Source: a virus
Reading direction: 5' to 3' (one strand)
IMG/VR virus record: IMGVR_UViG_3300024339_000053
Span: 1-31,170 of that record
Length of the DNA: 31,170 bases
Positions 1 to 5,462 of the stretch are shown here, piece by piece (position 1 is the first letter of the stretch; every line of letters begins with the position of its first letter). The position numbers were made by a program, and so were the translations under genes. The notes beneath the pieces were generated by a model, which saw nothing but the letters and a program-made list of their open reading frames with translations, had not been told where the DNA came from and searched no databases.

Positions 1-776
1 GCAGCCTTTAAGTCGTAAATGAGAGGGCCTAAGAAGGAGCGTACAGAGTAATCGTGTGTAATCTCCTTCGGTGGTGTTGCTGAGAAACCAAGGCGAACAG
101 CAGCCTTCTTAAAGGACTTTAAGCAGCTTTTAGAAAGTTTCCCTTTTCCAAACTCGTGAATTTCGTCATAAAGGATAAACTCTGCGTGGTCTACATGACT
201 ATCTAAAATCTTGTCTACTGACTGGATAGTGCAAAGAGTGATTGGTTTAATATCGTTAGCCTCTCCACACACAATACCACAGTCAATACCTAGTTTTTGG
301 AATTCCTTGTAAGTTTGAAACAAAATCTGCTTTTTAGTAAAAAAAATAACTCCTATAGAGTCTTTAAAATAATTTGCAACACTAGCTAAAATAAGAGTTT
401 TACCTGACCCTGTAGGTGCTTTTATAATTCCTCTAAAATTATTCCTTTCAATAGCCGATAAAGCACTTTCTTGGTAGTGCCGTAAAGTGACACCTGGTAA
501 AGGGTTACGGTTTATAGAAGGGATACTAGTTGTGTTATCTTTTAAAGTGTATTGAGCATTCACAGTGGAAAGATCGTCCAAAACTTCGTCAATAATACCA
601 GTGCCTAATCGGCCACCTTTAGTAATAAATTGTTGAGTACCATTCCAACCTCCTCGTCCTTTGGAGGCAAAATAAGCATTAGGGATTTTAAAACTATACT
701 TTTTTACTAATAAAGATAATAACTCTTTATCACATTTAACCAATCTTGTATAAATATTATCTTTTATGATTTGCAT
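1..776 (-). CDS. SF2 DNA/RNA helicase, UvsW-like (partial, C-terminus off the window)
   Basis: The minus strand reads open from an ATG at 776-774 to the left edge, giving the first 258 residues. Visible are a Q-motif-like LRHYQESAL, Walker A APTGSGKT (motif I), IFFTKKQILFQTY (motif Ia region), the DEAH-type motif II as DEIHEF, and motif III as SATPP. Their order and spacing are those of an SF2 helicase of the T4 UvsW / type III restriction ResIII class. In T4, UvsW unwinds branched DNA and RNA-DNA hybrids in recombination-dependent replication. The roughly 110 residues before the Q motif suit a UvsW-type N-terminal DNA-binding region. The C-terminal RecA lobe (motifs IV-VI) lies outside the window. 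The gene diverges from the gp26-like gene across 44 bp. There is no Shine-Dalgarno; a TATTATAGT box sits 4 nt before the ATG. The helicase call is firm and the UvsW assignment likely. Confidence 0.9.
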   Translation of the reverse strand, partial: MQIIKDNIYTRLVKCDKELLSLLVKKYSFKIPNAYFASKGRGGWNGTQQFITKGGRLGTGIIDEVLDDLSTVNAQYTLKDNTTSIPSINRNPLPGVTLRHYQESALSAIERNNFRGIIKAPTGSGKTLILASVANYFKDSIGVIFFTKKQILFQTYKEFQKLGIDCGIVCGEANDIKPITLCTIQSVDKILDSHVDHAEFILYDEIHEFGKGKLSKSCLKSFKKAAVRLGFSATPPKEITHDYSVRSFLGPLIYDLKA

Positions 777-780
777 ACTA

Positions 781-789
781 ACTATAATA
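781..789 (-). promoter_or_regulatory. Start-proximal TATTATAGT box upstream of the helicase
   Basis: On the minus strand TATTATAGT is followed by 4 nt (TAGT) and then the helicase ATG. The same box, at nearly the same distance, precedes the genes at 821 and 4887. Read as a -10 element without a -35, like T4 late promoters, transcription would begin at or within a few nt of the AUG. Promoter function is inferred from position and recurrence. Confidence 0.5.
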
Positions 790-808
790 ATGAATAGGGG
801 TTACTCCC

Positions 809-817
809 TATTATAGT
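809..817 (+). promoter_or_regulatory. Start-proximal TATTATAGT box upstream of the gp26-like gene
   Basis: TATTATAGT ends 3 nt before the ATG at 821, and no Shine-Dalgarno lies between. It is identical to the box before the divergent helicase gene and one base different from the box before 4887. If it acts as a -10 element the transcript would be leaderless or nearly so. This rests on recurrence and position only. Confidence 0.5.
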
Positions 818-820
818 AAT

Positions 821-1645
821 ATGAACGAAGAAAATAATAAAACTCTTGGAGATCTTTTCGCTGAAAAGTATCATGGAAGCAAAGAAGCTACTACTCCTAC
901 TCCTGGTATCCCTGTTGATACCACAAAAAAAGATATCCTTTCAGGTTTACTTTCAGAAGTGAATAATGATTTTATTGAAATTGTGCTTCCTTCAAAAAAT
1001 GTGTTTTATGAAGAAGATACAAAAGTAATGATTAAACCTTTTACTTATGAAGAAGAGAAAATGCTTTTATCCTCTTCCAAAATAGGAGGTAAAAACATTA
1101 TTAACAATATGATGGGGAAGTGTGTAAAGGGAGTATCCATTCTTGATCTTACGTTACCAGATAAAATCTATCTTTTATTCAAGTTGAGAGAAATTTCGTA
1201 TGGTACAGATTATAATGTTCTTTTAAATTGTTTACACTGTGAGGAACCCAATGAGATGATTATCCCTATTAATGAGCTAACTGTTAATTATATTGATGAA
1301 AAGGCATGCACTGTAAAACAACTATTTCTCCCTGGGTCTAAGAGAAACGTAGAAGTAACGGTACCTAGATCAAGAGATGAAGACCTGATAACCAAACCTT
1401 CTAAGCTCATGGATAATTTGTGGAGATTTGTGAACAGGGTAGAGGATATTGAAGACAAAGATATTATTAGAGCTTTCGTTAAAAAATTACCTGCACAAGA
1501 TGTTTCAAAACTTCGGAATTCCATTCTTAATGAAGAATGGGGTTTAGAGACTAAAATTTCTTTTCATTGTATGCATTGTGAAGAAAAAAATGATATGGAT
1601 CTACCTTTAACAGCAGATTTTTTCTCAGCGAGTTCAGAGAATTAA
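821..1645 (+). CDS. T4 gp26-like baseplate hub / tail assembly protein with two CxxC pairs
   Basis: The 274-residue product matches my recollection of the T4 baseplate gp26/gp51 family. After a disordered N-terminus comes the LPSKNVFYEED block (56-66), then KPFTYEEEKMLLSS (72-85), then REISYGTDYN (123-132). C137/C140 (CLHC) and C250/C253 (CMHC) form two CxxC pairs, probably one zinc site. In T4, gp26 is needed for baseplate hub assembly. T4 gp26 is shorter (about 208 aa); the excess here is mostly the N-terminal 50 residues. The 0-frame stop at 1643-1645 lies just after a slippery heptamer, so this is probably the short product of a frameshift pair, as with lambda gpG/gpGT. The ATG has no Shine-Dalgarno and follows a TATTATAGT box by 3 nt. 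The helicase diverges upstream and a structural gene follows. Confidence 0.82.
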   Translation: MNEENNKTLGDLFAEKYHGSKEATTPTPGIPVDTTKKDILSGLLSEVNNDFIEIVLPSKNVFYEEDTKVMIKPFTYEEEKMLLSSSKIGGKNIINNMMGKCVKGVSILDLTLPDKIYLLFKLREISYGTDYNVLLNCLHCEEPNEMIIPINELTVNYIDEKACTVKQLFLPGSKRNVEVTVPRSRDEDLITKPSKLMDNLWRFVNRVEDIEDKDIIRAFVKKLPAQDVSKLRNSILNEEWGLETKISFHCMHCEEKNDMDLPLTADFFSASSEN

Positions 1646-1663
1646 CCTTTCGTTCCCTGAACT
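1618..1663 (+). other. Programmed -1 ribosomal frameshift signal
   Basis: TTTTTTC at 1618-1624 is in the correct phase for X XXY YYZ slippage (codons GAT TTT TTC). It is followed by a 6-nt spacer (1625-1630) and a perfect 7-bp inverted repeat, AGTTCAG (1631-1637) with CTGAACT (1657-1663), whose 19-nt loop contains the 0-frame TAA. A shift into the -1 frame gives an open frame to 1815. Heptamer, spacer, stem and productive frame agree, which makes chance unlikely. Confidence 0.8.
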
Positions 1664-1815
1664 ATGAACTTTATTTGTTAGTAAAGAACATCGGATTTAG
1701 TTATGAAGATGTTCATCGTATGACAAAAGCAGAAAGGAATATATACCTAGAATTTCTAATAGAAGAGAGGAAAGAGGAGAAGGAACAACTAAATAGTATT
1801 AGAGCAGGTTCTTAA
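1624..1815 (+). CDS. -1 frameshift extension of the gp26-like protein (gp51-like C-terminal tail)
   Basis: After slippage the ribosome would read CTC AGC GAG TTC and continue for 63 codons to TAA at 1813-1815, giving a 331-residue fusion (268 + 63). The frame has no plausible start of its own: its first ATG is deep inside, at a methionine in HRMTKAERN. The tail is helical and charged, with MTKAERNIYLEFLIEE as its most recognisable part, the kind of C-terminus seen in tail assembly chaperone T domains. In T4, genes 26 and 51 are neighbours and both act in hub assembly, so a 26/51-type short/long pair fits the position. It ends 4 nt before the next ATG, so translation of the long form could couple to the 323-aa gene. 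Homology to gp51 is inferred from position and form. Confidence 0.72.
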   Translation, partial: LSEFRELTFRSLNYELYLLVKNIGFSYEDVHRMTKAERNIYLEFLIEERKEEKEQLNSIRAGS

Positions 1816-1819
1816 TCCT

Positions 1820-2791
1820 ATGGCAACAATTCCAGGCAATAAAAATATCAGTGTTACTAACCGTAACAACCGACCATCCCCTTCTTCCAGAGTGCTTCTA
1901 GAGTTATACACTCTAGAAGCGGGATCTCCTTACAACATCTACGAGGTGCATTCAGTACATGTGTTCCCTAAAGGAGACTTCAATTATGAACAAGTAGAAA
2001 GTCAATATTTTGTAGATTATGAAACAGGGTTAGTTAGCGAGGACCAAGCATTAGAAAGTGCAGTTATGATTTTCTCAGGAACTGAGAATGGGGGAGCAAC
2101 AACGCTTGGGTGTAAACATATTTCAGAGTATACAGGAGATGCTACAACATCACAAGATATCTATCAAATGTATTCTATTGAAGCACAGTGGGAACATCCA
2201 GGATTAGAAAGGTATGGTATAGCTTTACATAAAGATTCCCTCTTTACAAAAGATGCCATAGTGTATACAAATGGAGCTACCCATTCTGGTGATTATTTTG
2301 ATGTATGGACTGTAACTTTTGGCCCAGGGGAAGACCCTCAGCTATTAATTAATGAGTTCACACTTTATCCTAGTAATAGGTTTCATTTTACTGAACCTCT
2401 ACATGCAAAGGCTAAGGCACGCTTAAAGACAAATAAGTTGAAGTATGGTTCTAAAGAGGAAGTGATTCTTTCTACAAGTGTAAGTATTCTTAATAAAAAT
2501 ATTGGAAGTGAGATTATTGCAATGCTTAGACACTCCCTTATTGAAGAAGCAGAATACACTATTACTCGCTATAGGGAAGATGGTGAATTCCCTCAAAAAG
2601 CCCTCCTAAAGGATTGGACTCCAGTTGATACTATTGATTCTGATGATACCTTATCTTTTATGTTAGATACTACAGAGTTAAATGCAAATGAGTTAATTAT
2701 TAACCCTAGAGGAATGTATCATATACAAGTAAGATTTAGTCTTGCTGGTCAAATAGTTTACTCAGATGAATTCCCTTTGATTGTAGAGTAA
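1820..2791 (+). CDS. Hypothetical virion structural protein, beta-rich (323 aa)
   Basis: I do not recognise this protein. It is soluble, with no signal peptide or membrane segment, and rich in alternating hydrophobic and polar strands. An N-terminal domain (to about 195) contains the EVHSVHVFP and YGIALHKDSLF stretches. A C-terminal portion (about 196-323) runs from LHAKAKARLKTNKLKYGSKE to MYHIQVRFSLAGQIVYSDE. Its strand pattern resembles an Ig-like or CARDB-like beta sandwich, as in adaptor or decoration proteins. The ATG lies 4 nt after the stop of the frameshift product and has no Shine-Dalgarno, so reinitiation is likely. Its 3' end overlaps the convergent primase gene by 34 bp. A structural role is inferred from context and composition. 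Confidence 0.6.
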   Translation: MATIPGNKNISVTNRNNRPSPSSRVLLELYTLEAGSPYNIYEVHSVHVFPKGDFNYEQVESQYFVDYETGLVSEDQALESAVMIFSGTENGGATTLGCKHISEYTGDATTSQDIYQMYSIEAQWEHPGLERYGIALHKDSLFTKDAIVYTNGATHSGDYFDVWTVTFGPGEDPQLLINEFTLYPSNRFHFTEPLHAKAKARLKTNKLKYGSKEEVILSTSVSILNKNIGSEIIAMLRHSLIEEAEYTITRYREDGEFPQKALLKDWTPVDTIDSDDTLSFMLDTTELNANELIINPRGMYHIQVRFSLAGQIVYSDEFPLIVE

Positions 2792-3804
2792 ACAAGATCC
2801 ATAGAATCATACTTCTTAGTCTTTTTAATTTGAAGTAAAACGGATTCTTTTCCTTCTAATGTAAACATATCATTCCAATCTTTGTATTCTAATGAAGGGT
2901 GACAGGTTAAAATTCGTTCTGGCTCTATTCCAACTTTAAGAAGTTTAGGCACAAGACTGGCTTCAGCTACTCTCCCTGGTTTATCATTATCCATAGATAA
3001 AACAAACTTCATATGTTTATCTATTTTTAATACTCGTAACTGTTCCTGAGATATAGAAGAACCTTGGAGAGAAGTAGCATTAACTCCTATACTCTGGAGG
3101 GTTATAGCATCCAGAGGTCCTTCAACAATAAACAAATAATCTTTCTGGGTGTTATAAGGGTATAAAATATCTGAAGATTTAACCCCACAGTCTTTTGAAG
3201 AAGGATTAAGATATTTAATTTTATCATTAAATAAGGTTCTAGCTTGATAATAAATTACCTTATCTTCCAATATAAAAGGAATAATAAGTCTACCAAACAA
3301 AGGACCAGGTTTATCTCCGATTAAGAACAAGTGGTTTAAGTTATATAAACCTTTATTCTTTAATAACTTAATAGCTTTATTCTTTAATATATTGTTATTA
3401 GTATCTTTTATATTGTTTGTATATTCTTTTATATTTAAAGAAGAGAAGTCTTTGTTATTACTAATAAATAATCTATTATAGTCATCTTGAGGAGGCTCTA
3501 GAAGACTTTTTATGTTTTCTTCCAGACTTTCCATACTGCGAAGGTATTTCCTTCTTAATCTAGCCTCTGCTTCTCTAAAAGAGATTTTCTCTACAGCTGC
3601 TACCAACCCAATAATATTTCCTTTCTTTTTGGCTCTAAAGTCTTGCCAGAGTCCCGTTTGCATATTAATCGAAAGGTGGTATCCTGTATCCTTAACAAAT
3701 ACAGAGTTTATAGTGAACTCCTGACTATGATAACCTACCACCTTGTAATCGGTGAAAGTAGACTCCAAATAGTCTTTAATATTTTTAGAAGAAAGTTTAA
3801 TCAT
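2758..3804 (-). CDS. TOPRIM DNA primase, DnaG/gp61-like, lacking zinc ligands
   Basis: A 348-residue primase that would make RNA primers at the phage replication fork. The N-terminal region (residues 30-85) has the spacing of a CHC2 zinc-binding domain, with HLSINMQTGLWQDFRAKKKG where family members carry Cys/His ligands, but no CxxC is present. Only two cysteines occur in the whole protein, both downstream. A very AT-rich Asn/Lys linker (about 115-155) follows. Next comes the DnaG-like core: GRLIIPF (171-177), the TOPRIM glutamate in VEGPLDA (E228), the DxD in SMDNDKPGR (D272, D274) and a DWND motif (309-312). I chose the ATG at 3804-3802 over an upstream GTG at 3840 because it shares CATG with the divergent nuclease start. 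The 3' end overlaps the plus-strand structural gene. Confidence 0.85.
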   Translation of the reverse strand: MIKLSSKNIKDYLESTFTDYKVVGYHSQEFTINSVFVKDTGYHLSINMQTGLWQDFRAKKKGNIIGLVAAVEKISFREAEARLRRKYLRSMESLEENIKSLLEPPQDDYNRLFISNNKDFSSLNIKEYTNNIKDTNNNILKNKAIKLLKNKGLYNLNHLFLIGDKPGPLFGRLIIPFILEDKVIYYQARTLFNDKIKYLNPSSKDCGVKSSDILYPYNTQKDYLFIVEGPLDAITLQSIGVNATSLQGSSISQEQLRVLKIDKHMKFVLSMDNDKPGRVAEASLVPKLLKVGIEPERILTCHPSLEYKDWNDMFTLEGKESVLLQIKKTKKYDSMDLVYSTIKGNSSE

Positions 3805-4594
3805 GTTTATAAATAATTTTTCAGCATCCAAGCTAAGCACTTATGAGGAATGTCCTCTGAAGTATAAGTTGAGGTACGTTGATCGTCTTGATCCCGTGTT
3901 TAATGATAATAGTAATACAGACGCTTTACACTATGGTTCTTTCGTTCACAAGGTATTTGAGGATGGCGTTGAAGCTGAAACTATGGAAGACCTAATGGAA
4001 ATAGCAAATAAAGAGAGAGACAACTACGACTTTCCTAAATCTAAGTTTCAAAACTTTAAGGACATGTGCAAAAACTTTCTTAAGTTAAATGCTACCTTGA
4101 ACGAAGTAGGAGAGGCAGAGCAGAGGTTCAAGTTCCAGTTTGGAGACCCAGAAAAAGATATGAACGTCAATGGTATTATAGACCGTATCATTAAGTCAGA
4201 GAGTGGAAAATACTTAGTCATTGATTACAAAACCTCTAAACGTCCAAAAACCCAAATGGATTTGTTCAGGGATGACCAAATGAAGATGTACGCCTACGCA
4301 GTCACTCAGCTGTACTCTGTGAGCGTTAAGGACGTTACTCTTGCCCATTTCTACCCCCACCTCGATAAACTCGTTACAGTGCGTTTCTGTGCGGCTGACA
4401 TAGCTTCCTTTTTGAAGAAAGTGCAAGAACGAATGTGGAAAATCCGAAAAATGAAGAAAGATGATTTCTCAGCTTGCCACAACAAGTTCTGCAATTGGTG
4501 TGGGTACAAAGGAGTATGTCCTAAATTCAATGACCAAATGTTAATTGAACAAAGAATGCAAGCTTTTCTCGATACTAAGGGAGATAAAGGTTAA
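3803..4594 (+). CDS. PD-(D/E)XK nuclease, RecB/Cas4-like with probable Fe-S cluster
   Basis: The 263-residue protein shows every motif of the RecB/Cas4/AddB-type nuclease family. These are SASKLSTYEECPLKYKLRY with C17, GSFVH (G45, H49), NGIIDR (D127), VIDYKTSK (D141, K143) and QMKMYAYA (Q159, Y163). C230, C233 and C239 in FCNWCGYKGVC, with C17, match the four-cysteine iron-sulphur staple of AddB and Cas4. The likely activity is metal-dependent DNA end resection in recombination, repair or genome processing, with the neighbouring helicase and primase as plausible partners. The start is fixed by the motif beginning at residue 6. Base composition differs from its neighbours: 4261-4380 is about 47% GC by my count, against about 22% in 4621-4740. 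Its 3' end overlaps the convergent 93-aa ORF by 20 bp. Confidence 0.9.
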   Translation: MFINNFSASKLSTYEECPLKYKLRYVDRLDPVFNDNSNTDALHYGSFVHKVFEDGVEAETMEDLMEIANKERDNYDFPKSKFQNFKDMCKNFLKLNATLNEVGEAEQRFKFQFGDPEKDMNVNGIIDRIIKSESGKYLVIDYKTSKRPKTQMDLFRDDQMKMYAYAVTQLYSVSVKDVTLAHFYPHLDKLVTVRFCAADIASFLKKVQERMWKIRKMKKDDFSACHNKFCNWCGYKGVCPKFNDQMLIEQRMQAFLDTKGDKG

Positions 4595-4856
4595 GGTCTA
4601 TATCCTCGAAGAACTCAAAAATAATTTCCTCATTAAACTTAGTTTTAATTTTGAGGAAATTTTTTAGGGATTCCCTCTTAATTGGTTTTATTTCTTGGAG
4701 TGATTTTAAAATTTTTAATCTAAAAACTCTAATAAAGTCTTCAGAGTATTTATGTTTCCATTTTAGTAGGAAAGCTTCAGAAAATAAAAAATCTAAACTA
4801 TCTACATAATCTAAAAGTTCTATACTATAAGAGTTTACTTCTTCAAAATATACCAT
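4575..4856 (-). CDS. Hypothetical small protein, very AT-rich (93 aa)
   Basis: I do not recognise it. It is predicted to be helical, with an acidic, hydrophobic N-terminus (SLDFLFSEAFLL), a basic middle (FRLKILKSLQEIKPIKRESLK) and an acidic, hydrophobic C-terminus (IFEFFEDIDLNLYLP). There is no membrane segment. It fills the whole space between the nuclease and the tail operon, overlaps the nuclease by 20 bp tail to tail, and diverges from the 191-aa gene by 30 bp, as a real phage gene would. It ends in TAG. SLDFLF resembles the clamp-binding peptides of T4-like proteins such as gp33, whose C-terminus I recall as TLDFLL, but here it is near the N-terminus and the rest does not match. Confidence 0.55.
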   Translation of the reverse strand: MVYFEEVNSYSIELLDYVDSLDFLFSEAFLLKWKHKYSEDFIRVFRLKILKSLQEIKPIKRESLKNFLKIKTKFNEEIIFEFFEDIDLNLYLP

Positions 4857-4873
4857 ATTCTTTCTATTCTATA

Positions 4874-4882
4874 TATAATAGT
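4874..4882 (+). promoter_or_regulatory. Start-proximal TATAATAGT box upstream of the tail operon
   Basis: TATAATAGT, containing a perfect TATAAT, ends 4 nt before the ATG at 4887, the first gene of the long tail operon. It matches the TATTATAGT boxes before 821 and the helicase at one changed position. A start site 6-7 nt downstream would fall on the AUG itself. No Shine-Dalgarno is present. Promoter activity is inferred. Confidence 0.5.
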
Positions 4883-4886
4883 AAGC

Positions 4887-5462
4887 ATGTCCCATCCTTT
4901 ATCTAAATACTTGACTACAAGTAAACGAATAAATTACTTAAATGTAAAAACAGGTTCTAGTTCTCACTCAAGCCATCCAAACTTGAGTGTTGTTTCTGAC
5001 CCTGAAAAGAGAAATTTTATTCATGATGGTGATGGCATCCCTCAGGAGGCTACTTGGGAGAGAAGTATTTTACCTTGGCGATCTCCTTCAGGTACCATTT
5101 TTAAATTTCCTTACCAGAGTTCTGATTCCCAAGGCAGAGCCAATAAGGATAACTACCCTATTGTTATTTACCTTAATCACAATAACTATGACATGAGGTA
5201 TAATACTACTGGGTGGGGAGATAGTCTTTATGACAACAATGCAGGTGCTCAATTTTTCACGGGAATTAGTGTTCGATACGTAGACTTAGAACTAGCACTT
5301 GCTTTGTCTCGTATTATTAAGAATAAAGGGCATCATGTTAATTATGAAACCATCCAGAACATTGATAAATATATTGCGTACTCTGCTTACAGGATGTACT
5401 ACAGAAAAAATATTCCTGAAAAAAGTGTAGAAAAATTAAATATTACTAAACTAGAATACTAA
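4887..5462 (+). CDS. Hypothetical tail-operon protein (191 aa)
   Basis: I do not recognise this protein. The N-terminal third is Ser/His-rich and probably extended. A middle region has aromatic, beta-type segments (SILPWRSPSGTIFKFPYQ near 61-78, then NYPIVIYLNHNNYDMRYN near 88-105). The C-terminal 60 residues look helical (VDLELALALSRIIKNKGHHV, then KYIAYSAYRMYYRKN). There is no membrane helix or signal peptide. It leads the tail operon, sits directly before the tape measure gene and overlaps it through TAATG. That place suits a tail assembly, tail terminator or tube-associated protein, but nothing in the sequence decides which. The start is supported by the TATAATAGT box 4 nt upstream. Confidence 0.65.
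   Translation: MSHPLSKYLTTSKRINYLNVKTGSSSHSSHPNLSVVSDPEKRNFIHDGDGIPQEATWERSILPWRSPSGTIFKFPYQSSDSQGRANKDNYPIVIYLNHNNYDMRYNTTGWGDSLYDNNAGAQFFTGISVRYVDLELALALSRIIKNKGHHVNYETIQNIDKYIAYSAYRMYYRKNIPEKSVEKLNITKLEY

Larger units (their letters stand above)
781..817. repeat. Imperfect inverted repeat in the divergent intergenic region
   Basis: AATAGGG (793-799) and CCCTATT (806-812) form a perfect 7-bp inverted repeat with a 6-nt loop. ACTAT (781-785) and ATAGT (813-817) extend the stem after a 7-nt bulge. The outer arms are parts of the two opposing TATTATAGT boxes, so part of the symmetry is simply two divergent promoter-like boxes. The inner GC-containing 7-bp arms are not explained by that and could be an operator or an RNA hairpin. 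Confidence 0.5.

Noticed and set aside
749-756. TATAAATA, the T4 late promoter consensus, on the plus strand 65 nt upstream of the gp26-like ATG
   Set aside because: Several such octamers are expected by chance in this AT-rich window (another lies at 3808-3815 inside the nuclease gene), and the recurring TATWATAGT box is closer to the start. It remains possible.
793-812. Inverted repeat as a factor-independent terminator
   Set aside because: There is no T-run after it, and it lies between divergent starts where no transcript needs to end.
3805-3840. Primase start at the upstream GTG (3840)
   Set aside because: It would add 12 residues inside the nuclease gene with a rarer start codon; the ATG at 3804 begins a normal-looking domain and gives a clean divergent arrangement.
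4575-4856. Naming the 93-aa ORF as T4 gp33 late co-activator
   Set aside because: Only a short SLDFLF match, in the wrong part of the protein; the typical gp33 core is not seen.
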